A DNA stretch of 64,000 nt from Wenzhouxiangellaceae bacterium (GTDB taxonomy: Bacteria > Pseudomonadota > Gammaproteobacteria > Xanthomonadales > Wenzhouxiangellaceae). The notes under the pieces were generated by a model, which saw only the letters and a list, made by a program, of their open reading frames with translations, was not told where the DNA came from and did not search any database. The position numbers and the translations under genes were made by a program. Positions within the stretch are counted from its first letter, which is position 1. The number at the start of each line of letters is the position of its first letter. Positions 28,211 to 36,626 of this stretch are shown here, in pieces. Where the stretch lies: the NCBI GenBank assembly GCA_007695005.1, contig REEQ01000051.1, forward strand, positions 16,822-80,821, in the 5' to 3' direction.

Positions 28211-29275
28211 TCAGCCCTCGACCTCTTCGACGGTATCGCCGAGAATGAGGACCTCAGCGCCGCTGCGCAGGCTGGCCTGGCCGGTGACGACGACGCGCTC
28301 GCCCGGCTCCAGACCGTCGACGATTTCAAATTCGCCGTTGTTGCGGTAGCCGACCGTTACCGCTCGGCGCTGCGCTTGTTCGCTGTTGACCACGAATACC
28401 GACTGGCGGCCGTCTTCGCTCATGACCGCGGCAACGGGTACCAGCACGGCCTGCTCGCGACTGTCGTAGACGATATGGAAGCGGCCAAACATGCCTGGCC
28501 GCAAACGCTGGCCATGATCGGCCAGCTCAACGGTGACCCGGAAGGTGCCGGATGCGGCATCGACCACCGGGCTGATGCGGGCAATCTGGCCGACAAAGGC
28601 TTGTCCTGGCAGCGCGTCGACCTGAAGCCTGGCCGGCTGACCGGGACGGAGGCGGGCCAGCTCACGTTCAGGCACATGCAATACCGCCTGAATCGGCTCC
28701 ATGGCGGTGACCACAAAAACCGGATCGGTCGTGTTGACCATGTTGCCGACCCGGACCATGCGCTGCGATACCACGCCGTCGATCGGCGCGGTAATGTGGC
28801 TATAAGACAACTCGAGGCGTACCAGCTCGACCTGGGTCTGCTGGGCCTGATACTCGTACTGCAGACGCTCGAACACCTCGGTGGCAATCAGGTTGCGCTG
28901 ATGCATTTCACGCTGGCGATTGAAGTCCTGGCGCAGGCGGCTCAGGTCGGCCTCGGCCCGGGCGAGCTCCAGGCGCAGGCGATCATCATCGATCCGCGCC
29001 AGCACATCGCCGGCCTGGACGCTGTCACCCTCCTCGGCCACGATCTCGACGATACGGCCGCCGATACGTGGTACGACGCGCGCCTCGCCATCGGCCTCCA
29101 GCGTCGCGGTTGCCGAGTAGAAGGCCGAAATCGCGCCCAGACGGGCGCGCTCCACTTCCACCGGAACGCGCGGCGTGGGCTCGGCACCATTGGCCGGCGC
29201 CTCGGAATTACCGTTGCTGCAGGCGGCCAGGACGACCGTCGACAAGACCAGCAAAAACCCGACTATTCGATTCAT
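28211..29275 (-). CDS. RND efflux periplasmic adaptor (membrane fusion) lipoprotein
   Basis: 354 aa. Signal peptide with lipobox VVLAAC, so probably an inner-membrane lipoprotein facing the periplasm. It has the HlyD/AcrA plan: a split lipoyl domain (RIGGRIVEIVAEEGDSVQAGDVLARID and GVVSQRMVRVGNMV), a helical hairpin (LRLELARAEADLSRLRQDF... ), a beta-barrel and a membrane-proximal domain. It bridges the permeases to an outer-membrane channel. No TolC-type gene lies in the operon, so the pump must borrow one encoded elsewhere. First gene of the adaptor > permease > permease operon. Confidence 0.93.
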   Translation of the reverse strand: MNRIVGFLLVLSTVVLAACSNGNSEAPANGAEPTPRVPVEVERARLGAISAFYSATATLEADGEARVVPRIGGRIVEIVAEEGDSVQAGDVLARIDDDRLRLELARAEADLSRLRQDFNRQREMHQRNLIATEVFERLQYEYQAQQTQVELVRLELSYSHITAPIDGVVSQRMVRVGNMVNTTDPVFVVTAMEPIQAVLHVPERELARLRPGQPARLQVDALPGQAFVGQIARISPVVDAASGTFRVTVELADHGQRLRPGMFGRFHIVYDSREQAVLVPVAAVMSEDGRQSVFVVNSEQAQRRAVTVGYRNNGEFEIVDGLEPGERVVVTGQASLRSGAEVLILGDTVEEVEG

Positions 29276-29420
29276 TGACTGACTCCGCTACGCGGGCTTG
29301 GTGTGTTAGTGAACTATAACACCACGATACCAGCGCCCGCCCCTGCCAAAAGTAATAGTGACTTCGACAGTAAGTGCGAGCGGGGTTCGGTCCGTTGAAA
29401 CCAGGGCGCCGAGATGCAAG

Positions 29421-29457
29421 GCCAACCAGGCAAACCAGGCAAACCAGGCAAACCAAA
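29421..29457. repeat. Short tandem repeat, (CCAGGCAAA)x3
   Basis: Three perfect 9-bp units plus partial copies on each side lie in the 234 bp gap between the RND adaptor gene and the SDR gene. They are followed by a run of A. The unit length is a multiple of three, which makes shadow ORFs on the minus strand with VCL repeats. I see no gene here. It could vary in copy number. Confidence 0.7.
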
Positions 29458-29509
29458 AAAGCGCGATTGGTTATGCTGCTTCTGGCGGAGACCTGCAGGT
29501 ATACCTGGT

Positions 29510-30424
29510 CTAACCGCCGTGACCGATCAGCTCGAGGCTGAGTTCGCGCAGGCGCAGTCGGGCGGCTTCGTCATAGGCCTGCTCGTGGGCCCTGGCAGGC
29601 TCGCCGTCGACGAAGTAGTGGCCGCTTCCCACATCTTCGACAATCAGCTGCATGACCCTGTCGGCCCCTTCATCGACCGTGGCTCTGGGCTCTATCCCGG
29701 CTTGACGAACCATGTAGGTGTCCATGAAGGTCGCCGGATGAAGGGCATTGACGGCGATGCCGGCTCCTTCGAGGCGCTCGGCGATGTCGTAGGTGTGCAG
29801 AATCTGGGCGAGTTTGCTCTGAGCATAGGGTCGCCCGATTTGCCTGCCGTCGGGCTCCCAGTGCTCCAGCATCAAATCGTCGAAGTCGATCGCCGTCTGG
29901 GCACCCGAGGAAACGTTGACTATGCGCGCCGGCGCTGCGTCCAGCATCATGGGAACCAGCAGCTCGGTGAGCAGGAAATGCGCCAGATAGTTGACCTGGA
30001 AGACAGGCTCAAGGCCATCGGCCGACACCAGACGTCCATTTTCGTCAGACCCGATACCGGCGTTGTTGACAAGCAGATCCAGGCGCTGAAAGTCGTCCAG
30101 AATGCCAAAGGCAAGCTCCCTAACCTCGTTCAGGGACAGAAAATCTGCCCGCCGAAACTCACCACTGCCGCCAGCTTCCTTGATGCTTGCAACGACGGCC
30201 TGGCCGCGCTCGACACTGCGACCATGAACGATAACGTGATATCCCTTTGCACCGAGGCGGCGGGCCACTTCTGCCCCCAGCCCACGGGTAGATCCGGTTA
30301 CCAGCGCCAATGGTGCCCGTTCGACCTGCTCTTCTGAACCGGCTTGAACCTGGACAAAGAATGCGGGCAGGGTGAGCAATGCCCCAGCTGCAGCAGACAA
30401 TAATCGGGACGAGACAAGATTCAT
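29510..30424 (-). CDS. Exported or membrane-anchored SDR-family oxidoreductase
   Basis: 304 aa from ATG 30424 (the track adds 9 residues). SDR core: TGSTRGLGAEVARRLG (cofactor loop), NNAGIG, NVSSGAQTAIDF (catalytic Ser) and YAQSK (catalytic Tyr/Lys), all intact. Closest in look to retinol dehydrogenase/WWOX-like SDRs. Unusually, it begins with MNLVSSRLLSAAAGALLTLPAFFVQVQA, a credible signal peptide or membrane anchor, although NAD(P)-dependent SDRs are normally cytosolic. If kept in the cytoplasmic membrane, the catalytic domain could still face inward. Divergent from yggX. Confidence 0.85.
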   Translation of the reverse strand: MNLVSSRLLSAAAGALLTLPAFFVQVQAGSEEQVERAPLALVTGSTRGLGAEVARRLGAKGYHVIVHGRSVERGQAVVASIKEAGGSGEFRRADFLSLNEVRELAFGILDDFQRLDLLVNNAGIGSDENGRLVSADGLEPVFQVNYLAHFLLTELLVPMMLDAAPARIVNVSSGAQTAIDFDDLMLEHWEPDGRQIGRPYAQSKLAQILHTYDIAERLEGAGIAVNALHPATFMDTYMVRQAGIEPRATVDEGADRVMQLIVEDVGSGHYFVDGEPARAHEQAYDEAARLRLRELSLELIGHGG

Positions 30425-30495
30425 GAATTCACCTTCAGAGCAAGTGGGCATCCATTGATAGAATGAAAATTATTCAGTGACAAAAGGCAATCGCC

Positions 30496-30768
30496 ATGAC
30501 CCGCAAGGTCGACTGCAGCTTCCTTGAAAAGCACGCCGAAGGTCTGGACCGGCCGCCCCTGCCTGGCGAGCTGGGCCAAAGGATATACGAAAACATCTCT
30601 AGACAAGCGTGGCAACAATGGCTCGCCCACCAGACCATGCTGATCAACGAGAAAAGACTGAGTCCGATCGATCCCGAACACAGAAAATATCTGTTCGAGC
30701 AGGCCGAAGCTTTTCTATTCGGCGGTGATTTCGACCAGGCCGAAGGCTACGTGCCGCCCTCAGCTTGA
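30496..30768 (+). CDS. yggX: Probable Fe(2+)-trafficking protein YggX
   Basis: 90 aa (E. coli 91), with strong family match: [19 protein letters not shown] with conserved Cys7, [39 protein letters not shown] and a C-terminal AEGYVPP. It protects Fe-S clusters from oxidation and is linked to iron trafficking. Usually next to mutY; here it is 11 kb away. Its stop overlaps the convergent DUF6491 gene by 9 bp inside a hairpin. Confidence 0.96.
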   Translation: MTRKVDCSFLEKHAEGLDRPPLPGELGQRIYENISRQAWQQWLAHQTMLINEKRLSPIDPEHRKYLFEQAEAFLFGGDFDQAEGYVPPSA

Positions 30769-30772
30769 GGGC
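30756..30772. terminator. Hairpin at the convergent yggX / DUF6491 ends
   Basis: GCCCTCA-GCT-TGAGGGC is a perfect 7 bp stem spanning both stop codons. It lacks a clear T-run on either strand, so it may be a weak bidirectional terminator or just mRNA 3'-end protection. Confidence 0.4.
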
Positions 30773-31236
30773 AAAGGGGCGGGAACGGGGTCGCGTTCCA
30801 ACTCGACATTGTCGCGAAAGCCGGTGTCTTCGCCGCGCCGCTCCGCCCGATAAGCCTGAAAGTCGAAGCCTCGGATGCGCTCAATCCGGCACCAGCCCAG
30901 CTCCGATCCGACCTGGTCGAATGTTGTCAGGGCGCGCGGAGTCGTGGTCCTGAGACGCAGCGCCTGGGTGAAGCGCAGGTCCCGTTGACATGGCGGCCCA
31001 ACGTCAAGCAAGTAAAAGCGCTGCCCATTGAACTCGATCAGGATCGACTCATCTCCGGCCGGTCGCCAACCGCGAATATGGCTGTAGTTGACCCGGCTGA
31101 GCTCTTCACCGGCGTGGCGTTCGAACAGCTCTTGCTCCTGTTGCAGCAATTGCCGTCGATCTGAAGCACATGCCGCAAGCGCTGCAGCTACCGCAATGCA
31201 AAGCATTGCCCTGATCACCTGGTTCATCGCACTCAT
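30760..31236 (-). CDS. DUF6491 family lipoprotein
   Basis: 158 aa from ATG 31236 (31227 also possible). Signal peptide with lipobox (AAALAAC) followed by charged helix [19 protein letters not shown]. The body matches DUF6491: [37 protein letters not shown] and [15 protein letters not shown], including two conserved Cys likely to pair in the periplasm. Function unknown; the family is frequent in Xanthomonadales-like lineages. The 18 extra N-terminal residues of the track ORF precede the signal and are dropped. Confidence 0.75.
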   Translation of the reverse strand: MSAMNQVIRAMLCIAVAAALAACASDRRQLLQQEQELFERHAGEELSRVNYSHIRGWRPAGDESILIEFNGQRFYLLDVGPPCQRDLRFTQALRLRTTTPRALTTFDQVGSELGWCRIERIRGFDFQAYRAERRGEDTGFRDNVELERDPVPAPLPSS

Positions 31237-31322
31237 CGCTCGAAGACGTCCCAACAAACTGTAATGTAAGCGAAAACTGGTTAAGTGCAAGTGACGATTC
31301 TGATAAGTGAGGCAATTCGTGG

Positions 31323-31351
31323 TTGACTTCCCGGGCGCAAGCGGTTTTAAT
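31323..31351 (+). promoter_or_regulatory. Sigma70 promoter of tRNA-Phe
   Basis: TTGACT (31323-31328), a 17 bp spacer and TTTAAT (31346-31351), followed by a GC-rich discriminator (ACCGGGC) typical of stringently controlled stable RNA promoters. It would start about 30 nt before the tRNA. Confidence 0.7.
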
Positions 31352-31387
31352 ACCGGGCTTCGCGATGCGAGTCGCCGGCAACACCAT

Positions 31388-31463
<76 letters not shown>

Positions 31464-31501
31464 TCTTTCCCCTTAGATCCCATGCCGATTGCTGCCGGTG
31501 A

Positions 31502-32362
31502 ATGTGCCTGGCGGACTCCTGTACCGTGACAACCGATATCACCCCGACCATCCAGAACATCTTGCGACAGGCCGGGACTGCGCTGGGTTCCCGGCTTGAG
31601 GCAGAGATACTTCTGGCCCATGTGCTTGGCAAGGATCGCGGCTGGCTTTACGCCTATGCAACCAGCACGCCTGATGAGCAGATTCGGCTGGCCTTCGCCG
31701 ATCTGCTTGAGCGCCGACAAGCCGGCGAACCCATTGCATACCTGACTGGCAAGCGGGAGTTTTTCGGCCGCGACTTTCTGGTCAACTGCGATGTTCTGAT
31801 CCCACGGCCGGAAACCGAGCACCTTGTCGAACAGGCGCTTGCCCTGGTCCTTCCAATGGACGCAAAAGTGGTCGATGTCGGCACCGGCAGCGGCTGCATT
31901 GCCCTGACCCTGGCCGCAGAGCGGCCGGCCTGGCACGTCATGGCGGTGGACCTCTGTCCCAAGGCGCTCGCCGTGGCCAGGCGAAATCGAGATCTTCTGC
32001 GGCTGGACAAGGTCGAGATCAGGCAAGGCGACCTGCTTGACGGCCTGTCCTCGGCCAGTTTTGACCTGATCGTCAGCAACCCGCCCTACGTTGCTGACGG
32101 AGACCCGCATCTGAACCGGGGCGATCTTTGCTTCGAGCCGAGCATTGCCCTGAGCTGTGGCGAGAACGGGCTGGCCCTTATTGCCAGACTGGCCCGGCAG
32201 GCCAGCAGCGCGCTGAGATCCGGTGGCTGGCTGGTGGTTGAACATGGCCACGAACAGGGCGAGCAAGTCGGCAAGTTGTTCGCCCAGGCCGGTTTCCAGC
32301 AGGTCGAAAGCTGCCGCGACCTGGCCGGCCTGCCACGGGTCAGTCTGGGACAATTGCCGTAG
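31502..32362 (+). CDS. prmC: Peptide chain release factor N5-glutamine methyltransferase
   Basis: 286 aa (E. coli PrmC 277). N-terminal helical domain with SRLEAEILLAHVLGKDRGWLY and GEPIAYLTGKREFFGRDF. The Rossmann SAM domain carries VVDVGTGSGCIALTLA and the catalytic SNPPYV that binds the target Gln. It methylates the GGQ glutamine of RF1 and RF2. ATG 31502 is used; GTG 31526 is an alternative that trims eight residues. prfA, its usual neighbour, is absent. It lies 38 bp after tRNA-Phe and may be read through from its promoter. Confidence 0.95.
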   Translation: MCLADSCTVTTDITPTIQNILRQAGTALGSRLEAEILLAHVLGKDRGWLYAYATSTPDEQIRLAFADLLERRQAGEPIAYLTGKREFFGRDFLVNCDVLIPRPETEHLVEQALALVLPMDAKVVDVGTGSGCIALTLAAERPAWHVMAVDLCPKALAVARRNRDLLRLDKVEIRQGDLLDGLSSASFDLIVSNPPYVADGDPHLNRGDLCFEPSIALSCGENGLALIARLARQASSALRSGGWLVVEHGHEQGEQVGKLFAQAGFQQVESCRDLAGLPRVSLGQLP

Positions 32363-32430
32363 AATCGACGCAATCTCCGGCAGGCTGCGAAGGTCTTCCG
32401 AAACACATCCCATAGAAAGACCAAGGTTCC

Positions 32431-34578
32431 ATGACCTCCAAGCACCTGCTGCGTCTGATTATCCTGCTGCTGTTTGCAGCTGGCATACTTCTGTTTCTGC
32501 TCCTTGATCTGGGCCAGTATCTGAGCGTCGAGGTGCTGCGCCAGCGGCGCGATGAGCTGCTGGCCTTCACCGAGCAGAACCTGGCCCTTGCAGTGGCCGT
32601 ATACATGCTGGTCTACATCGCCATGGCCGCGCTGTCGGTGCCCGGCGCGGCAATTCTGACCCTGGCCGGCGGCGCTTTGTTCGGTGTGGCGCTGGGCACG
32701 GTGGCAGTGTCCTTTGCAAGCACTATCGGTGCGACACTGGTGTTTCTGGCCGCACGCTTTCTATTTCGTGACATCATCCAGCAGCGCTTCGGACGTCGTC
32801 TGAAGGCAATCAACCAGGGTGTCGAGCGCGACGGCGCCTTCTACTTGCTGGCCCTGCGCCTGGTGCCGGCGTTCCCGTTCTGGATGATCAACCTGGTCAT
32901 GGCGCTGACCCCGATTCGCACCCCGACCTTTTTCTGGGTCAGCCAGCTCGGCATGCTGCCGGCGACGGTGGTGTACGTCAACGCCGGCACCCAGCTGGCC
33001 CGGGTCGATTCCGCCGGCGACATCCTCTCGCCGGGCCTGATCGGCGCTTTTGTCCTTCTTGGCCTGCTGCCACTTATCCTGCGCTGGGTGCTGCGCCTGC
33101 TCGAACGCCGCAAGGTTTACCAAGACCACAAGCGCCCTCGTCGCTTCGACTACAACCTGGTGGTCATTGGCGCCGGTGCGGCCGGGCTGGTTTCATCGTA
33201 TATTGGCGCCACGGTGGGTGCACGCGTTGCCCTGATCGAAAAACATCGCATGGGCGGAGATTGCCTGAATACCGGCTGCGTGCCGTCCAAGGCCCTGATC
33301 CGCACCGCACGGCTGATGGCTGATGTGCGTGACAGCCAGAAATATGGCGTCAGTAACGCCAGTGCCCGCGTGCACTGGCCGGATGTGCAGGCTCGCATTC
33401 GCCAGGTAATCAAGAAGATCGAGCCGCATGATTCGGTTGCGCGCTACGAGGGCATGGGTGTGGAGGTGATCCAGGGCGAAGCACGCCTGGTCGACCCCTG
33501 GACGGTACAGGTCGGCGAACAGCGCCTGACCGGCCGGGCCATCATCCTGGCCACAGGCGCCGAACCGCTGGTACCCGACCTGCCTGGCCTTGACCTGGTC
33601 GACTTCGTCACCAGCGATACGCTCTGGGACATGCCCGATCTGCCCGAGCGTCTGCTGGTGCTCGGCGGCGGTCCGATCGGCTGTGAACTGGCCCAGGCCT
33701 TTGCCCGGCTAGGCAGTCGCGTCAGCCTGGTCGAGATGGGCGAACGCCTGCTGCCGCGCGAGGATGCAGAAGTCAGCGAAATGCTGGCTGAGCAGCTTCA
33801 GAATGAAGGTATTGCGCTGAAGCTCGGCCGGCGCGCTGTACGAGTCGAGCGCAGGGAAGGAGTCAATCGCCTGATCTGCGCCGACGATGAAGGCAATGAA
33901 CAGGACCTGCCCTTCGATCGCCTGCTGCTGGCGCTGGGCCGACGCAGCCGCACCACTGATTTCGGCCTGGAGGCGCTGGGTGTCGCGCTGAACGAGAGCG
34001 GCCGCATCGCAGCTGACGGCTTGCAGCGCACCCGATTCCCGAACATCTACGTTTGTGGCGATGCCAGCGGGCCTTACCAATTCACTCATGTAGCCGCTCA
34101 CCAGGCCTGGTCAGCCGCGGTCAACGCCTTGATCAGTCCGTTCTGGAGCTTTCGTACCGACTACCGCGTCATCCCGTGGGTCACCTTTACCGACCCGGAA
34201 ATTGCGCGGGTGGGTTTGAGCGAGGCCGAGGCACGCGCTAAAGAGGTCGACTACGAAGTTACTCGCTACGGGATCGACGACCTCGATCGGGCAATAGCCG
34301 ACAGCGCCGACAATGGCATGGTCAAGGTGCTGACCGAGAAAGGCCGAGACCGGATCCTGGGGGTTACCCTGGTTGGGTCCCATGCTGGCGAAATGTTGCC
34401 GGAGTTTGTATTGGCGATGAAGCACGGACTGGGTCTGAACAAACTGCTGGGCACGATTCATGTCTACCCCACCTTCAGCGAAGCAAACAAGTACGCTGCC
34501 GGCGAGTGGAAAAAGGCCCACAAGCCAGAAGCCGCACTGAAGCTGGCGCGCAAGTTCTTTGCCTGGAGACGTCGATGA
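32431..34578 (+). CDS. Fusion of a VTT/TVP38-TMEM64 membrane domain and a MerA-like flavoprotein reductase
   Basis: 715 aa in two parts. Residues 1-230: an N-terminal membrane helix, then a VTT (DedA/TVP38) domain with MAALSVPGAAILTLAGGALF, LVFLAARFLFRD and RLVPAFPFWMINLVMALTPI. Residues 237-715: a class I pyridine-nucleotide disulfide oxidoreductase with GAGAAGLVSSYIGA (FAD), the redox pair GGDCLNTGC (C278, C283), LVLGGGPIGCELAQ (NAD(P)H), YVCGDASGP and a C-terminal dimerisation domain with HVYPTFSEA. That His-Pro-type end is dihydrolipoamide dehydrogenase/MerA-like; no MerA C-terminal CC pair is seen. Substrate unknown: a membrane-tethered dithiol or quinone reductase is plausible. The stop overlaps the next hydrolase gene (ATGA). 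Confidence 0.88.
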   Translation: MTSKHLLRLIILLLFAAGILLFLLLDLGQYLSVEVLRQRRDELLAFTEQNLALAVAVYMLVYIAMAALSVPGAAILTLAGGALFGVALGTVAVSFASTIGATLVFLAARFLFRDIIQQRFGRRLKAINQGVERDGAFYLLALRLVPAFPFWMINLVMALTPIRTPTFFWVSQLGMLPATVVYVNAGTQLARVDSAGDILSPGLIGAFVLLGLLPLILRWVLRLLERRKVYQDHKRPRRFDYNLVVIGAGAAGLVSSYIGATVGARVALIEKHRMGGDCLNTGCVPSKALIRTARLMADVRDSQKYGVSNASARVHWPDVQARIRQVIKKIEPHDSVARYEGMGVEVIQGEARLVDPWTVQVGEQRLTGRAIILATGAEPLVPDLPGLDLVDFVTSDTLWDMPDLPERLLVLGGGPIGCELAQAFARLGSRVSLVEMGERLLPREDAEVSEMLAEQLQNEGIALKLGRRAVRVERREGVNRLICADDEGNEQDLPFDRLLLALGRRSRTTDFGLEALGVALNESGRIAADGLQRTRFPNIYVCGDASGPYQFTHVAAHQAWSAAVNALISPFWSFRTDYRVIPWVTFTDPEIARVGLSEAEARAKEVDYEVTRYGIDDLDRAIADSADNGMVKVLTEKGRDRILGVTLVGSHAGEMLPEFVLAMKHGLGLNKLLGTIHVYPTFSEANKYAAGEWKKAHKPEAALKLARKFFAWRRR

Positions 34579-35441
34579 GCGAACGCGAAGTCCATGAGCT
34601 TCGCACCGGGAGCGGACTTTTCTTCCGACGCCACGGAGCCGCTCAGGATTCGGCGCTGATCCTTTGTCACGGCCTGGCCAGTAATTCCAGCCGCTGGAAC
34701 GAGCTTGGGAAAAACATCCAGCTGCCGCCCGGTTGGTGCCTGATCTGCCCGGACCTGAGGGGCCATGGCAACAGCCAGCGCCGAGGACGTCTGAGCAGTG
34801 GGATCTGGATGGCCGACCTGCTGGAGCTATTTGCAGACCAAGGTCTGAATCGCGTGGTTCTGGGCGGGCACTGCATGGGCGCCAACCTGGCCATGCGCAT
34901 GGCCAGTCGGCACGCCGAATCAGTACAGGGCCTGGTCTTGGTCGAACCGATGCTGCCGCAGGCCCGCAAGGGCCGGATGCGCGTCAAGAGCGCGCTGCGC
35001 TGGCTGCTGCCGCTGCTGGCCCTGGCCGCCCGCGGCGCCAACCTGATCGGCATTTCACGCGGACAGCGCCCTGTGCTGGACCTGGAAGCGCTGGATCTAA
35101 AGACGCGCGCAGCAATGGAAAAAGCAGGCGATTCCAGCGCCATGACCAGCCGCTACGCCTCGCCGCTGCCCGACCTGCAGTACATCCCCACCCATTCCTA
35201 CCTGCAAGCGCTGACCGAAACCTTGCGCCGCCTACCCCCGCTATCCGACATCAAGCAGCCTGCCCTGGGTCTGATCTCCAGTGGAGGCCTGTTCGGTGAT
35301 CCGGACCTGACTCGCCAGGCCCTGGCCACCATGCCTGACTGCCAGATCGAAACCCTGGAGGCCGAGCACTGGATCCCGACCGAGCAGCCGCAAGCTCTTC
35401 GTGAACTGCTTTCACGCTGGCTGATCACCCGCTTCGGTTAA
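34575..35441 (+). CDS. Alpha/beta hydrolase with Cys at the nucleophile position
   Basis: 288 aa from ATG 34575, which overlaps the fusion gene stop by 4 bp. Alpha/beta-hydrolase features: oxyanion-hole LCHGLASNSSRW, CPDLRGHGNS, nucleophile elbow GGHCMGAN, a late acid in GGLFGDPDL and a C-terminal His in LEAEHW. The elbow reads G-H-C-M-G, with Cys100 (TGC) instead of the usual Ser. Cys nucleophiles occur in dienelactone hydrolases and a few other members, but they usually weaken general esterase activity. Substrate unknown. The coupled flavoprotein suggests a shared redox or lipid substrate, which is speculation. The 23 extra track residues lie within the fusion gene. Confidence 0.85.
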   Translation: MSEREVHELRTGSGLFFRRHGAAQDSALILCHGLASNSSRWNELGKNIQLPPGWCLICPDLRGHGNSQRRGRLSSGIWMADLLELFADQGLNRVVLGGHCMGANLAMRMASRHAESVQGLVLVEPMLPQARKGRMRVKSALRWLLPLLALAARGANLIGISRGQRPVLDLEALDLKTRAAMEKAGDSSAMTSRYASPLPDLQYIPTHSYLQALTETLRRLPPLSDIKQPALGLISSGGLFGDPDLTRQALATMPDCQIETLEAEHWIPTEQPQALRELLSRWLITRFG

Positions 35442-35477
35442 GATAAAATGTTGATTCATGTCAAGGAACTATAGTCG

Positions 35478-36614
35478 ATGAGGAACATCAGCCTTTCCAT
35501 TCTCGCGTTCGCACTGAGCCTGGCCGGCGCTACGGTCTCCGCCGAGCAGATTCTGCGCAGCGAATACCAGGCGATCAAGCTCGAAAAGATCACCGATGGG
35601 CTGGAGCATCCCTGGTCGATCGCTTTTCTGCCTGACGGAGACATGCTGGTCACCGAGCGGCCAGGGTACCTCAACCGCATTGATGCCGACGGCAACAAGA
35701 CCCGGATCGCCGGCACCCCTGAGGTGCATGTGCAGAATCAGGGCGGCCTGATGGAAGTACTGCCGCATCCCGAGTTTGCCGACAATCGCTTCGTCTACCT
35801 GACCTACTCCAAGTCAAATGGTGACGGCACGGCAACCGCCCTCGCGCGCGCGCGCCTCGAAGGCGACGCGCTGGTCGATATGGAAGACATCTTTGTGCAG
35901 GATCGATTCTCCGCACCCGGGCGGCACTATGGCTCCAAGCTGGCCTGGATGCCCGATGGCACGCTGTTGATGAGCATCGGCGATCGTGGGGTCGCGCCCG
36001 AGCGCGCGCAGGATCTTGGCGATCACGCCGGAAAGCTCTTGCGCCTGACTGCCGATGGTGGCGTCCCGGAAGACAACCCTTTTGTCGGCCATGACGGGGC
36101 TCTGCCGGAAATATTCACCTCTGGCAACCGCAACATCCAGGGTCTGATCGTGCACCCGGTCACCGGCCAGATCTGGGCGACCGAGCATGGTCCGCGTGGC
36201 GGCGATGAACTGAACCTGCTGGAGCCGGGCAACAACTACGGCTGGCCGATTGTTTCCAGAGGTCTGGACTATCGCAGCCAGGAACGCTACGGCAGCGAAG
36301 CGGTATATACCCGCGATGACATGGTCGAGCCGGTGATTGACTGGACGCCTTCGCTGGCAGCATCCGGACTGGCCGTGGTGCCGGACGACAGCGAGTTCAG
36401 AATGTGGCGCGGCGATCTGCTCGCCGGCGGACTGCGTAGTGAACAAATTCGTCGTGTCCATTTCGTCGACGGCATTCCGTGGCACCAGGAGGAGCTGATC
36501 CGCGGTGAAGTTGGCCGCATCCGCGATGTCCGAATTGGTCCCGATGGCAACATCTACGTCGTCACCGACCACGCCAACGGCGCGCTGTATCGAATATCTC
36601 CGGTCAATCGCTAG
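35478..36614 (+). CDS. Periplasmic PQQ-type aldose sugar dehydrogenase
   Basis: 378 aa with signal peptide (ILAFALSLAGATVSA). Six-bladed propeller of the YliI/soluble glucose dehydrogenase family: LEHPWSIAFLPDGDMLVTERPG, GGLMEVLPHPEFADNRFVYLTYS, GSKLAWMPDGTLLMSIGDRG, HPVTGQIWATEHGPRGGDELNLLEPGNNYGWP and a C-terminal FVDG...DVRIGPDGNIYVVTD. It probably oxidises aldoses at C1 with PQQ. No PQQ biosynthesis genes are in the window. AAGGA lies 10 nt before the ATG. It follows the hydrolase by 36 bp and precedes coaE by 12 bp, so it may be in the same operon. Confidence 0.9.
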   Translation: MRNISLSILAFALSLAGATVSAEQILRSEYQAIKLEKITDGLEHPWSIAFLPDGDMLVTERPGYLNRIDADGNKTRIAGTPEVHVQNQGGLMEVLPHPEFADNRFVYLTYSKSNGDGTATALARARLEGDALVDMEDIFVQDRFSAPGRHYGSKLAWMPDGTLLMSIGDRGVAPERAQDLGDHAGKLLRLTADGGVPEDNPFVGHDGALPEIFTSGNRNIQGLIVHPVTGQIWATEHGPRGGDELNLLEPGNNYGWPIVSRGLDYRSQERYGSEAVYTRDDMVEPVIDWTPSLAASGLAVVPDDSEFRMWRGDLLAGGLRSEQIRRVHFVDGIPWHQEELIRGEVGRIRDVRIGPDGNIYVVTDHANGALYRISPVNR

Positions 36615-36626
36615 GCTGGACGGTCA

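Noticed and set aside
29208-29456. Minus-strand ORF beginning with VCL repeats
   Set aside because: Created by the CCAGGCAAA tandem repeat and runs into the adaptor leader; no start signal or homology.
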